Source of the DNA: Actinobaculum sp. oral taxon 183 str. F0552
GTDB lineage: Bacteria; Actinomycetota; Actinomycetes; Actinomycetales; Actinomycetaceae
Reading direction: 5' to 3'
Length of the DNA: 64,000 bases
Assembly: GCF_000466165.1 (NCBI RefSeq)
Contig: NZ_KE951450.1
Coordinates: 18,001-82,000, forward strand
In this document: piece by piece, positions 44,088 to 53,132 of the stretch
Numbering within the stretch: the first letter of the stretch is position 1
Layout: each line of letters opens with the position of its first letter
Translations under genes and position numbers: made by a program
Notes under the pieces: model-generated
What the model was told of the DNA's origin: nothing
Databases searched by the model: none
Seen by the model: only the letters and a program-made list of their open reading frames with translations

Positions 44088-45410
44088 TCACGACTCCTTG
44101 ACGGCGTCGGCTCCCAGGGCCTGGAGCTTCTGCATGAAATGCTCGTATCCGCGGTCGATGATGTCGATCCCGGAGACGAGCGAGGTCCCCTCGGCCGCGA
44201 GCGCGGCGATGAGATGCGAGAACCCGCCCCTCAGGTCGGGGACTTCGATGTCGGCCGAGTGGAGCTTGGCGGGGCCTTGGATGACGGCCGAGTGGTAGAA
44301 GTTGCGCTGGCCGAATCGACACGGCAGGCCGCCCAGGCATTCGCGGTACGTCTGGATCGCGGCTCCCATCTCGACCAGCGCGTCGGTGAATCCGAAGCGG
44401 TTCTCGTACACGGTCTCGTGGACGATGGAGATGCCGGTCGCCTGGGTGAGGGCGACGACGAGCGGCTGCTGCCAGTCCGTCATGAATCCCGGGTGGACGT
44501 CCGTCTGCAGCGCCATGGCCCGCAGCGTGCCGCCGGGGTGCCAGAAGCGGATGCCGTCGTCGGCGACGTCGAACTCGCCTCCTACCTTGCGGAAGACGTT
44601 CAGGAAGCTCGTCATGGTCTGCTGCTGGGCGCCGCGGACGAAGATGTCGCCTCGCGTGGCCAGGGCTGCGCACGCCCACGACCCCGCTTCGATGCGGTCC
44701 GGCAGGGCGGTGTGGGAGTAGCTGCGCAGGCTCTCGACTCCCTCGATCTTGATCGTCCGGTCCGTCTCCACCGAGATGATGGCGCCCATCTTCTGAAGGA
44801 CGGCGATGAGGTCCATGATCTCGGGCTCGATGGCGGCGTTCGTCAGCTCGGTGATGCCCTCGGCCCTGACGGCGGCCAGGAGGGTCTGCTCCGTCGCCCC
44901 GACCGAGGGGTAGGGCAGGTGGACGGGCTTGGCCTTCAGCCCCTTCTTGGCCACGAGGTGCATGCCTCCCCGGCCCGGAACCCGCACGGCGCCGAAGTCC
45001 TCGAGGACCCGGATGTGGAAGTCCACGGGCCGGTCGCCGATGTGGCAGCCGCCCAGGTCGGGGATGAAGGCCTCGCCGAGGTTGTGGAGCAGGGGCCCGG
45101 CGAAGAGGATCGGGATGCGGGAGGAGCCCGCCAGGCGATCCATCTCGACTGGGTCGGACGGCAGGTGGATCCGGCCGGGCGTGATGTCCAGGACGCCGGC
45201 CTCCTGGTCGTAGTCGACGGTCACGCCGTGCATGCGCAGGAGGTCGGAGACGACGTCGACGTCGCGGATCAGGGGGACGTTGCGCAACGTGGACGTCCGG
45301 GGTGCCAGGAGGGCGGCGACCATCGCCTTGGGAACGAGATTCTTCGCCCCCCGTACGGTGATCTGGCCGCGAAGCGGAGTGCCGCCAACGATCCGGAGCC
45401 TGCTCGCCAT
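44088..45410 (-). CDS. murA: UDP-N-acetylglucosamine 1-carboxyvinyltransferase
   Basis: 440 aa. First committed step of peptidoglycan synthesis: transfers enolpyruvate from PEP to UDP-GlcNAc. GQITVRGAKNLVPKAM (substrate-binding KN pair), LGGCHIGDRPVDFH with the active-site C122 that fosfomycin alkylates in other species, and GVESLRSYSHTALPDRIEAGS, a typical block. Since Cys is present, not Asp, the enzyme is of the fosfomycin-sensitive type by sequence. Upstream of plsC-like. Confidence 0.96.
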   Translation of the reverse strand: MASRLRIVGGTPLRGQITVRGAKNLVPKAMVAALLAPRTSTLRNVPLIRDVDVVSDLLRMHGVTVDYDQEAGVLDITPGRIHLPSDPVEMDRLAGSSRIPILFAGPLLHNLGEAFIPDLGGCHIGDRPVDFHIRVLEDFGAVRVPGRGGMHLVAKKGLKAKPVHLPYPSVGATEQTLLAAVRAEGITELTNAAIEPEIMDLIAVLQKMGAIISVETDRTIKIEGVESLRSYSHTALPDRIEAGSWACAALATRGDIFVRGAQQQTMTSFLNVFRKVGGEFDVADDGIRFWHPGGTLRAMALQTDVHPGFMTDWQQPLVVALTQATGISIVHETVYENRFGFTDALVEMGAAIQTYRECLGGLPCRFGQRNFYHSAVIQGPAKLHSADIEVPDLRGGFSHLIAALAAEGTSLVSGIDIIDRGYEHFMQKLQALGADAVKES

Positions 45411-45565
45411 TCCTCATCCTCTTGTGTAGTCGAGGCGGGGCCGCCCGCCCTGTGCGCCCGGCGGACGCGTCACTACAGAATAGCCTTTCAACGGCCCGCG
45501 TGCTCGGCGCCGGTCGTGGGCAACGTTACTACGGTCGTCGCCGTGCCGCGGGTCCGCGGCGGCCG

Positions 45566-46222
45566 TCACGCCAGGGGGGCCTGGCGGTCGATCGGCCGGG
45601 CGGAGACGACCGTTTCCGCGGGGAGGTGCCTCTTCGGCAGGGTCGTCGGCTTGAACGCGGGCCGGGAGGATTCGTAGGCGGCGATGGCGGCCTCGCTGTG
45701 GAGGGTGATGCCGACGTCGTCCAGGCCCTCCATGAGGCGCCACCGCGTGTAGTCGTCGAGCTGGAAGGGGCATGAGAAGCCCGCCGCGCTGGCCGTGCGG
45801 CTCTCCAGGTCGATCGTCACCTCGGTGCCCGGCTCGGTCTCGAGGATCTTCCACAGCTGTTCGACGTCCTCCTGGGCGACGACGCCGGCGACCAGGCCCT
45901 GCTTTCCCGAGTTCCCGCGGAAGATGTCGGCGAATTTGGGGGCGAGGACGGCCCGGAACCCGTAGTCCTTCAGCGCCCACACGGCGTGTTCGCGCGAGGA
46001 GCCGGTCCCGAAGTCGGGGCCCGCCACGAGCACCGAGCCGCGGCGGTACTCCTCCCGGTTGAGGACGAAGGAGGGGTCCTTGCGCCAGGAGGCGAAGAGG
46101 GCGTCTTCGAATCCGGTGCGGGTGATGCGCTTGAGGTAGACGGCGGGGATGATCTGGTCGGTGTCGACGGCGCTGCGGCGCAGCGGGACGCCGATCCCGG
46201 TGTGCCGGGTGAACTTCTCCAT
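45566..46222 (-). CDS. leuD: 3-isopropylmalate dehydratase small subunit
   Basis: 218 aa. Swivelling domain of isopropylmalate isomerase, leucine pathway. [24 protein letters not shown] start, [17 protein letters not shown], and [14 protein letters not shown] are signature segments. ATG 46222 has GGAAGGAG upstream, 26 nt after leuC. Confidence 0.96.
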   Translation of the reverse strand: MEKFTRHTGIGVPLRRSAVDTDQIIPAVYLKRITRTGFEDALFASWRKDPSFVLNREEYRRGSVLVAGPDFGTGSSREHAVWALKDYGFRAVLAPKFADIFRGNSGKQGLVAGVVAQEDVEQLWKILETEPGTEVTIDLESRTASAAGFSCPFQLDDYTRWRLMEGLDDVGITLHSEAAIAAYESSRPAFKPTTLPKRHLPAETVVSARPIDRQAPLA

Positions 46223-46248
46223 GCCGGGCTCTCCTTCCGATTCGCCGC

Positions 46249-47646
46249 TCAGTCCAGGTCCGAGGGCGTGGCCAGGCTTCCCTTGACGGCCGTCGCCGCC
46301 GCCACGAGCGGCGAGACGAGGTGCGTGCGGCCTCCGGGGCCCTGGCGTCCCTGGAAGTTCCGGTTCGAGGTGGAGGCGCAGCGTTCGCCGGCCACGAGCT
46401 GGTCGGGGTTCATGCCCAGGCACATCGAGCATCCGGCGTTGCGCCACTCGGCCCCGAAGTCGAGGAAGACCCTGTCGAGCCCCTCGGCTTCGGCCTGCAG
46501 GCGCACCCGCGCCGACCCGGGAACCACCATCACGCGGGTTTCCGGGGCCTTCTTGCGGCCCTCGACGACGGCCGCGGCGGCGCGCAGGTCCTCGATGCGC
46601 CCGTTCGTGCACGAGCCGATGAACACGGTGTCGATGCCGATCTGGCGCATCGGCGTCCCCGGGGTCAGGCCCATGTACTCGATCGCGCCCTCGGCGGCCC
46701 TGCGCTGCGTCTCGTCGGCGATGTCGGTCGGCTCCGGCACGCTCCCCGAGATGCCGATTCCCTGGCCGGGGTTGGTCCCCCACGTGACGAAGGGCTCCAG
46801 TTCGTCGGCGTCGAGGTGGACGACGGTGTCGAATTCGGCGTCGTCGTCGCTGGCGAGGGTGCGCCAGTAGGCGACGGCCTCCTTCCAGTTCTCCGGCGCG
46901 TTCGGCCGGCCCTCGACGTAGGCGAAGGTCGTCTCGTCGGGAGCGACCATTCCGGCCCGCGCGCCGGCTTCGATCGACATGTTGCAGATCGTCATCCGGG
47001 CCTCCATCGACAGGGAGCGGATGGCCTCTCCGCGGTATTCGATGACGTGGCCCTGGGCGCCGTTCGTCCCGATCTTGGCGATGATCGCCAGGATGACGTC
47101 CTTGGCGGTGGTTCCGGGCTTGAGTTCGCCGTCGACGTCGATGGCCATCGTCTTGAAGGGGGCGAGGGGAAGGGTCTGGGTGGCCAGGACGTGCTCGACC
47201 TCCGAGGTTCCGATCCCGAGGGCCAGCGAGCCGAAGGCGCCGTGGGTGGACGTGTGGGAGTCGCCGCACACGATGGTCATGCCGGGCTGGGTGAGCCCGA
47301 GCTGGGGGCCGACGACGTGGACGATGCCCTGGTCGGCGTCGCCCAGCGAGTAGATGGGCACGCCGAACTCCTCGCAGTTCCGCCGCAGGGCCTCGATCTG
47401 AGCGCGCGAGGTGAGGTCCGCGATGGGCAGGTCGATGTCGAGGGTCGGCGTGTTGTGGTCCTCCGTGGCCAGCGTCAGATCTGGCCTGCGCACGGGGCGC
47501 CCCGCGAGGCGGAGGCCCTCGAAGGCCTGGGGGCTCGTCACCTCGTGGACGAGCTGGAGGTCGATGAACAGGAGGTCGGGGGCGCCGTTCTCGCCGCGCT
47601 GGACGATGTGGTCCCGCCACACCTTCTCCGCCAGAGTCGCACCCAT
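46249..47646 (-). CDS. leuC: 3-isopropylmalate dehydratase large subunit
   Basis: 465 aa. Aconitase-family [4Fe-4S] enzyme interconverting 2- and 3-isopropylmalate. Cluster cysteines: FIGSCTNGR and [11 protein letters not shown] (two); [13 protein letters not shown] is a substrate-side motif. ATG 47646 has GGGGAGG at 8 nt. Forms leuCD, divergent from an IclR gene with a perfect palindrome in the gap, the usual arrangement for leucine-responsive control in actinobacteria. Confidence 0.97.
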   Translation of the reverse strand: MGATLAEKVWRDHIVQRGENGAPDLLFIDLQLVHEVTSPQAFEGLRLAGRPVRRPDLTLATEDHNTPTLDIDLPIADLTSRAQIEALRRNCEEFGVPIYSLGDADQGIVHVVGPQLGLTQPGMTIVCGDSHTSTHGAFGSLALGIGTSEVEHVLATQTLPLAPFKTMAIDVDGELKPGTTAKDVILAIIAKIGTNGAQGHVIEYRGEAIRSLSMEARMTICNMSIEAGARAGMVAPDETTFAYVEGRPNAPENWKEAVAYWRTLASDDDAEFDTVVHLDADELEPFVTWGTNPGQGIGISGSVPEPTDIADETQRRAAEGAIEYMGLTPGTPMRQIGIDTVFIGSCTNGRIEDLRAAAAVVEGRKKAPETRVMVVPGSARVRLQAEAEGLDRVFLDFGAEWRNAGCSMCLGMNPDQLVAGERCASTSNRNFQGRQGPGGRTHLVSPLVAAATAVKGSLATPSDLD

Positions 47647-47713
47647 GACGCTACCTCCCCGTGTACGATCGTGTCCGTCAAGAATGACGCGACCCCGCCG
47701 ATCCGCGCACTTG

Positions 47714-47732
47714 CATCTCACGGTTTGAGATG
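47714..47732. promoter_or_regulatory. perfect inverted repeat between leuC and the IclR gene
   Basis: CATCTCA-CGGTT-TGAGATG: 7-bp arms, 5-nt spacer, 14 bp before the IclR ATG and 68 bp before leuC. The most likely binding site of the IclR regulator. Confidence 0.6.
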
Positions 47733-47745
47733 GAAGTATCAGCCC

Positions 47746-48501
47746 ATGGACAGCTCTTCGACGTCGGACGCCAACGCCAGCGGCGTTGGCGTCATCGACA
47801 AGGCATCCTACGTTCTCGCGGCGCTGGAGGCGGGGCCGCAGACTCTCACCCAGCTCGTGACGGCCACGCATCTGGCGCGCCCGACGGCGCACCGCCTGGC
47901 CGTGGCGCTCGAATTCCACCGCTTCGTCGCCCGGGACTCGCAGGGGCGGTTCGTCCTGGGCCCCCGCCTGGGCGAGCTGGCCTCGGCTGCGGGCGAGGAC
48001 CGGCTCCTGGCCTCGGCCAACCCCGTGCTCGTCGCCCTGCGGGATCACACGGGCGAGTCCGCCCAGCTCTACCGCCGTCAAGGCGAGCAGAGGGTGTGCG
48101 TGGCCGCCGCCGAGCGCTCGATCGGCCTGCGCGATTCGATCCCCATCGGCCTGACGCTGTCGATGAAGGCGGGCTCGGCGGCCCAGATCCTCCTCGCCTG
48201 GGAGGAGCCCGACCAGCTCCACCGAGGCCTGCACGGGGCGAGCTTCACCGCGACCAACCTGTCGGCGGTCCGCCGCCGGGGGTGGGCTCAGTCGATCGCC
48301 GAGAGGGAGGCCGGCGTCGCCTCCCTCTCGGCGCCCGTGCGGGGGCCCTCGGGCCGGGTGATCGCAGCGGTCTCGATTTCCGGCCCCATCGAGCGAATGG
48401 GCCGGCAGCCCGGCCGCCAGCACGCCGCCGCCGTCGTCACCGCGGCCAAGCGCCTGACCGACGTCCTGCAGACGACCGAGGGCCTCAACGCGGATCTGTG
48501 A
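47746..48501 (+). CDS. IclR-family transcriptional regulator (LtbR/NdgR-like)
   Basis: 251 aa. The N-terminal winged helix (about 15-75) has [22 protein letters not shown]; the C-terminal IclR ligand domain (about 85-245) includes [17 protein letters not shown] and [19 protein letters not shown]. In Corynebacterium (LtbR) and Streptomyces (NdgR), the IclR gene divergent from leuCD represses or regulates leucine and other amino-acid genes; orientation here is the same, so that role is inferred. ATG 47746 has a weak GGAAG 11 nt upstream. Confidence 0.88.
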   Translation: MDSSSTSDANASGVGVIDKASYVLAALEAGPQTLTQLVTATHLARPTAHRLAVALEFHRFVARDSQGRFVLGPRLGELASAAGEDRLLASANPVLVALRDHTGESAQLYRRQGEQRVCVAAAERSIGLRDSIPIGLTLSMKAGSAAQILLAWEEPDQLHRGLHGASFTATNLSAVRRRGWAQSIAEREAGVASLSAPVRGPSGRVIAAVSISGPIERMGRQPGRQHAAAVVTAAKRLTDVLQTTEGLNADL

Positions 48502-48621
48502 AGGTGCGGCTGCGGCGCGGCCTTGCAGGCACACGTTACAGGACAAACAAAGCCCGCGCGCAAAACTCCGCAAAATTCATGCGCAAAAGACGGGCGAAAA
48601 GTGCATCGACGCATAAAAATG

Positions 48622-48662
48622 CATGAAATACGTACTTTTCATGTATCTAAGTACTTTTCATG
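48622..48662. repeat. direct and inverted repeats in AT-rich spacer
   Basis: GTACTTTTCATG occurs at 48632-48643 and 48651-48662 (19 bp apart). CATGAAA (48622-48628) pairs with TTTCATG (48637-48643). The gap is between two 3' ends, so an ordinary operator is not expected. Confidence 0.7.
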
Positions 48663-48726
48663 CGAAGCGCCGACATCTCGACGGCGAAACGGCAGTATCT
48701 CGATAGCGGACGCAAAGCAAAAGACA

Positions 48727-48755
48727 GGGGAGCGAAGGATCCGGCTTCGCTCCCC
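48727..48755. terminator. 11-bp hairpin between IclR and secreted-protein genes
   Basis: GGGGAGCGAAG (48727-48737) pairs perfectly with CTTCGCTCCCC (48745-48755), loop 7 nt. It lies 157-226 bp from either stop codon, so it may belong to an unrecognised transcript. Confidence 0.5.
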
Positions 48756-48911
48756 TGCCGAACAGACAAACAGAGGCAATCGTGATGGCACTTCCCGTTA
48801 TCGGGCGAAGCGGAAAAAGTCTTGGCACATACCGATGCCGATCAACGGAAAAGGCGCCCTACAGGCCAAAACCACTATATGGGCACAATGCTTCACTTAC
48901 AGTTTCTTGCA

Positions 48912-49973
48912 TCACCACCACAGATCGTCCTGCGTCCAGTTGCATTTGTGCCGCAACACGTATCCAGGGAGATCCCACATCGGATTAGAAGGCCGCGCCG
49001 CTTCCAGGTCCCAATGGAAGCCAGCTCCCCAAAACGCATATCCATACGCAACGTGGCAAGCATACTGCTGTTCTAGCGTTGCCGCTGGATTCTGGCCGAC
49101 AAGACGGTCTTTCCATTCCTCCCAGCCAATGTAACGAATAATTTGATTGCCTACGACTATATTTGAGGGGATGCCACTTCCAGTATAGACAGCCATTCCC
49201 CAAGCCGATAGCATGCCCGAATAGACATCTTGGCCTTCATACTGGCCTTTCCTGTTCGTCTCCAATGTTTCGAACAGGTCCGCCCCCAACCACGGATCGG
49301 CGACGACGGGATACGTGAATTTGTCGCTGTGGTCGACCACTTGGGTGACAGCATCGCCTTTGACCTCGTAGTGGGTCGGGACGCTCTTGCCTTTGGCGTC
49401 CTTGGCCCAGGCGGGCGCGATTCCAGCGACCAACTTCCCATTTTTCGTCACGAGGATGGAATTTGCTTTTTGCTCGATCTTCGCTCCTTGCGGCACCTTC
49501 ATTTTATAGGTGTATCGTTTCGGGGCCTTTGCGTCATTAATCACGGTATTGATCTGCGTGCTGCCGTCGCCGCGTGCGATCGGAGTCGTGGACGAGCTGT
49601 TCTTGTTGTCGAAGGTGACGGTTCCGGAGTGCGACGAGGCGGCTTTCGCCGCCGAGCCGGAGAACGGCAGCGTCACGGAGACGGCGCCGTTTCGGCCGGC
49701 GATCGTCACATCCGATCTGGGGTCGGTGGGGATTGTGACGCCGACGCCTCGCTGCGTCGTCTTCAACGCGTCTGCGCCGGACGTGCTAGCCGGAACGTCG
49801 GTGGCCGCCTCGGTCAGCTTGCGATCGACTCCCGCGATGGCTTGGTAGGCCTTCTGCGCGGTTGCGCTCGACGTGGTGTCGGCCCCTTGGCCTGACGACT
49901 CCGCAGCGACCGACGTCCCCGCTATCCCCAGTGACAATGCCGACAGCGACGCTACGATACGGACGAACCTCAT
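48912..49973 (-). CDS. secreted protein with DUF2599-like C-terminal region
   Basis: 353 aa. Signal peptide about 1-23 (SALSLGIAGTSVAA). The middle (about 70-245) is a beta-rich Thr/Ser/Lys region ending VTQVVDHSDKFTYPVVADPW, a block often seen in actinobacterial secreted proteins. The C-terminal 110 residues (YACHVAYGYAFWG, HWDLEAARPSNPMW, HKCNW) resemble DUF2599, with two conserved-looking Cys that may pair; recall of that family is not verified. The C-terminal 300 bp are about 52% G+C, lower than the N-terminal half. GGAGG precedes the ATG. Function unknown; stand-alone. Confidence 0.7.
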   Translation of the reverse strand: MRFVRIVASLSALSLGIAGTSVAAESSGQGADTTSSATAQKAYQAIAGVDRKLTEAATDVPASTSGADALKTTQRGVGVTIPTDPRSDVTIAGRNGAVSVTLPFSGSAAKAASSHSGTVTFDNKNSSSTTPIARGDGSTQINTVINDAKAPKRYTYKMKVPQGAKIEQKANSILVTKNGKLVAGIAPAWAKDAKGKSVPTHYEVKGDAVTQVVDHSDKFTYPVVADPWLGADLFETLETNRKGQYEGQDVYSGMLSAWGMAVYTGSGIPSNIVVGNQIIRYIGWEEWKDRLVGQNPAATLEQQYACHVAYGYAFWGAGFHWDLEAARPSNPMWDLPGYVLRHKCNWTQDDLWW

Positions 49974-50173
49974 TGTATCCTCCTAAAATAATTAGCTACA
50001 ATAAGTAGTTTTGTCCTTGTTTCGCAGGCTAATCTTTTCCGTGGAAGCGCGCAATGGGTCCATTCAGGATAGGATTCCCCACGGCGCCCGCGCAGGCCGC
50101 ACGCGGAAACCCTGCCGGCGCCGTCTCCCGCGACCTGCGAGCGTCCGCCGCCTCAGGGCGCCCGCCCGCTCTC

Positions 50174-51313
50174 TCATCTCATCGCGCCGGATCGGGCCCA
50201 CAGGAGCGTCGAGCAGGCGGTCGTCGTCCAGACCAGGCACGCGATCCCCGCGAAACCCCATGAGCCGGTCATCAGCGGGCCGCCCAGAGCTCCGGCGACG
50301 GCGCTCCCCGCGTACATGAGGACGTTCGCCAGGGCCGAGACCGTCCCCCGCGCGGTTGCCGTCAGCGACTGCAAGAGCCCCATGAACACGGGGAATAGGG
50401 TCCCGCCGGTGAAGAAGACGACGGACAGGACGGCGAGGGCCACGGCCAGGTTTCCGCTCCACGGCAGGGCCGGATAGCAGACGAGGTAGGCGAGCATGCA
50501 GCCTAGGAGCGTCCGGCCGGTCCCCCATCGGGCGACGATGCGCGGCCCCGCCAGTGCGCCCAGGGTGTTGCCGGTGCCCAGGGCGATCATGGCGTAGCCG
50601 ACCCCCGTCGCGTCCAGGGCGAAGTCCGTGGAGAACCAGGTCGGCGCGAAGGACAGGACGGCGAAGTTGCCGAGCTGGAAGACAAAGTAGGCCGCGAAGC
50701 GCCAGCGAGCCGCCGGTACGGCCAGAAGGCCTCCGTATTGGGCGATCACGCGGGTCTTCGAGGCCTGCGGCGGCACGGGCGGATACCACAGCCACAGAGC
50801 GAGGGACGTCCCCGCGCCCGCGGCGCCGACGGCGAGGAACGGGGCGGCCGTCGAGACGGCGCCGAGCAGGCTTCCCACGGGCACGCCCACGAGTTGGGCG
50901 ACCGTCAGGCCGGCCGTCGGCGCGGCCATCGCCGCGACGACCCGCCCGGGAGGCACGAGCTGGGGGATCGCAGCCCACACCTGCGGGGCGGCGACGGCCG
51001 CGCACACCCCCGCCAGGGCGCGGAGGGCGATCATCTGCCACAGCGTCGAGGCCAGCCCGCAGGCGGCCGTCGCCGCGGAGAAGGCGCTCATGCCGGCGAC
51101 GAGCACGCGCCGCCGGTCGAAGCGGTCGGACACCGGACCGGCGAACACCGCGGTGACGCAGTAGCCGATCGCGTAGGCCGAGACCATCCACCCCGCCGAG
51201 GCGGGCGGGCTGGCGAAGCGCGCCGTCAGCTCCGGCAGGAGGGGCGCGACGAGGAAGGTGTCGGTTCCCACGAGGAACATAACGCCGAAGGAGAGGATGG
51301 ACAGGGGTGCCAT
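50174..51313 (-). CDS. MFS transporter (12-helix, DHA1-like)
   Basis: 379 aa, about 12 transmembrane helices with little extra sequence. Loop 2-3 motif A is intact (GPVSDRFDRRRVL), and TAGLTVAQLVGVPVGSLLG fits motif C of antiporters. Likely exports a drug or metabolite. Divergent from a MerR gene; its promoter carries widely spaced -35/-10 boxes around a perfect palindrome, so MerR-type induction is expected. Confidence 0.9.
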   Translation of the reverse strand: MAPLSILSFGVMFLVGTDTFLVAPLLPELTARFASPPASAGWMVSAYAIGYCVTAVFAGPVSDRFDRRRVLVAGMSAFSAATAACGLASTLWQMIALRALAGVCAAVAAPQVWAAIPQLVPPGRVVAAMAAPTAGLTVAQLVGVPVGSLLGAVSTAAPFLAVGAAGAGTSLALWLWYPPVPPQASKTRVIAQYGGLLAVPAARWRFAAYFVFQLGNFAVLSFAPTWFSTDFALDATGVGYAMIALGTGNTLGALAGPRIVARWGTGRTLLGCMLAYLVCYPALPWSGNLAVALAVLSVVFFTGGTLFPVFMGLLQSLTATARGTVSALANVLMYAGSAVAGALGGPLMTGSWGFAGIACLVWTTTACSTLLWARSGAMR

Positions 51314-51394
51314 TTTGTGCCTTTCTCGCCGCCGAGCGGCGTTCGGGCCGGATTCCGCGTCCTGGGGATCCGGCTGCTCCGCATGCCATCCGCT

Positions 51395-51426
51395 ACGCTA
51401 AACTCTGACATCGATGTCAGAGTCAA
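51395..51426. promoter_or_regulatory. MerR-type operator and elongated promoter of the MFS gene
   Basis: A perfect 22-bp palindrome (51402-51423; half-site ACTCTGACATC) sits between TTGACT (51426-51421) and TAGCGT (51400-51395) on the minus strand, a 20-nt spacer. MerR activators typically act on 19-20-nt spacers. The MerR gene starts 20 bp to the right, so it is probably autoregulated. Confidence 0.75.
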
Positions 51427-51442
51427 GGGCGAGGGAGGACGC

Positions 51443-51781
51443 GTGCGCATCGGCGAGGTGGCGAGGCTGTCGGGGCTGTCCGTGCGGCAGGTCCGCTACT
51501 ACACGGACACCGGGCTCCTGGCGGCGGACAGGCTGCCCAACGGATACAGGGACTATGCCGCCGGATCGGCCGGACGGGCCCGGCGGATCCACGCCCTGTT
51601 CGCGGTCGGCCTGCGCCTGAGCGACGTGCGCCGGCTCACCCCGTGCATCGCGCGGGACTCGACCGCCATGTGCCCGTCGGCCCGCCGGGCGCTGGAACGC
51701 CAGGTCGAGGACCTGCAGCGGCGGATCGACCGATTGAAGGAAGCCCAGGAGGTCATCCTGGACAGGTTGGAAGCCAGGTAG
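51443..51781 (+). CDS. MerR-family transcriptional regulator (short)
   Basis: 112 aa. Full MerR winged helix (IGEVARLSGLSVRQVRYYTDTGLL; IHALFAVGLRLSDVRRL) followed by a coiled dimerisation helix (RALERQVEDLQRRIDRLKEAQ). Two cysteines (LTPCIARD, AMCPSARR) lie just before the dimer helix, a spacing seen in redox- or ligand-sensing MerR proteins; no separate effector domain. GTG 51443 has GGGAGG at 4 nt. Pairs with the divergent MFS exporter. Confidence 0.88.
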   Translation: MRIGEVARLSGLSVRQVRYYTDTGLLAADRLPNGYRDYAAGSAGRARRIHALFAVGLRLSDVRRLTPCIARDSTAMCPSARRALERQVEDLQRRIDRLKEAQEVILDRLEAR

Positions 51782-51995
51782 GCCGGCGGTCGCCGGCACG
51801 GCTCCCGGCTGCGAGGAGCGATCCGGCTGCGGGCGAACCAGGCGATCCGGCGGCGTCGAATGCCGGCGGGCAACGCGGGATTGCGCGGGGCGGCCGCGCG
51901 CCGCGCCGGGGACGGCGAGGTCCCATCCGCCGCATCGTCGGCCGCACGGCCTACGCTCGCGTAGGTCGCTGTGGATCGCAACGCCTCCGGGGAGC

Positions 51996-52001
51996 TAGGA
52001 T
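51996..52001 (+). promoter_or_regulatory. -10 element placing the start site at the GTG (candidate leaderless mRNA)
   Basis: TAGGAT ends 6 nt before GTG 52008, and no Shine-Dalgarno is present within that gap. Confidence 0.45.
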
Positions 52002-52007
52002 ATCGGG

Positions 52008-53132
52008 GTGAAGCGAACGCTCCTCGTCACCAACGACTTCCCGCCACGCAGAGGGGGGATCCAGACCTATCTGGAGGGATTCGTCGGGGAACTGGACCCC
52101 GAGGCGCTCACGGTCTACTGTTCGAGCCCGCCGGGCGGAGGCGCCGCCGACTACGACGCCGAGCAGCCGTGGACGACGATCCGCCATCCGGAGACGACGA
52201 TGCTCCCCACGCCCGCCGTCCGCCGCACGATGCAGCGTATCATCCGCGAGAGGGCCGTGGAGGCCGTCTGGTTCGGCGCGTCGACGCCTCTGGGGATCAT
52301 GGCCCGCGCTGCGCGGGCGGCGGGGGCCTCGCGCGTCGTCTCGACGACTCACGGGCACGAGATCGGCTGGTCGATGATCCCCGGGGCCAGGTCCTTCCTC
52401 AAACGCGTTTTCCGGGGAGCCGACGTCGTCACCTACCTGACGGAGGCGACGCTGCGGCGCCTGGAGACCTGCCTGGGCGACGTCCGCAGGGTCCGCATGC
52501 CGGGCGGGATCGCCCCCGAGGACTTCGCCTTCTCCTCCGAATGGCGCTCCGCCCTGCGCGAGCGCTACGGGATCGGGGGCGAGCCCGTCGTCGTCTGCAT
52601 CTCCCGACTGGTCGAGCGCAAGGGCCAGGACACGCTCATCCGGGCCTGGCCCGCGATCCTGGAAGGCCACCCCGACGCCAGACTCGTCATCGTCGGGAAG
52701 GGCCCCTACGAGGCGAAGCTGAGATCCCTGGCGGCATCCTGCCCGGCGCGGGAGTCGATCGTCTTCACCGGGGAGGTCCCCTTCGCCGAACTCGCCGCGC
52801 ACTACAGCCTCGGGGACGTCTTCGCCATGCCGTGCCGCACCCGGGGAGGAGGCCTGGACATCGAGGGGCTGGGCATCGTCTACCTGGAGGCGTACGCGGC
52901 GGGGCTGCCCGTCGTCGCCGGGGATTCGGGCGGCGCCCCCGAAGCCGTCCTGCCCGGGGTCACCGGGCTCGTGGCCGCCGGCCGCAGCGCCGAGGCCTGC
53001 GCCGCCGCCGTCGCGTACATGCTCGACGATCCGGTCCGCGCGAAGGCCATGGGCGAGGCCGGGCGCCGATGGGTCGACCGGGCGTGGCGCTGGTCGACCC
53101 TCGCGGCCCCCCTGCTGAAGGAGCTGACATGA
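52008..53132 (+). CDS. GT4 glycosyltransferase, PimB-like mannosyltransferase
   Basis: 374 aa. GT-B fold. The N-terminal FPPRRGGIQTYLEGF loop is typical of actinobacterial PimB/MgtA enzymes, and the C-terminal nucleotide-sugar site is seen in VCISRLVERKGQDTLIRAWP and GGGLDIEGLGIVYLEAYAAG (EX7E glutamates). PimB' adds the second mannose to phosphatidylinositol mannosides at the inner membrane face; the assignment is by motif likeness. GTG 52008 appears leaderless. Overlaps the transporter gene that follows (ATGA). Confidence 0.85.
   Translation: MKRTLLVTNDFPPRRGGIQTYLEGFVGELDPEALTVYCSSPPGGGAADYDAEQPWTTIRHPETTMLPTPAVRRTMQRIIRERAVEAVWFGASTPLGIMARAARAAGASRVVSTTHGHEIGWSMIPGARSFLKRVFRGADVVTYLTEATLRRLETCLGDVRRVRMPGGIAPEDFAFSSEWRSALRERYGIGGEPVVVCISRLVERKGQDTLIRAWPAILEGHPDARLVIVGKGPYEAKLRSLAASCPARESIVFTGEVPFAELAAHYSLGDVFAMPCRTRGGGLDIEGLGIVYLEAYAAGLPVVAGDSGGAPEAVLPGVTGLVAAGRSAEACAAAVAYMLDDPVRAKAMGEAGRRWVDRAWRWSTLAAPLLKELT

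Larger units (their letters stand above)
48502..48911. other. 410-bp gap between converging genes with repeats and a hairpin
   Basis: No supported gene. It includes AT-rich repeated motifs (48622-48662) and a strong hairpin (48727-48755), both listed separately. An open frame crossing it on the plus strand runs antisense into the following secreted-protein gene and is not believable. Confidence 0.5.

Noticed and set aside
48523-49134. 203-codon plus-strand frame across the 48.5-kb gap
   Set aside because: Runs antisense into the secreted-protein gene and has low-complexity His/Arg/Lys content without a domain.
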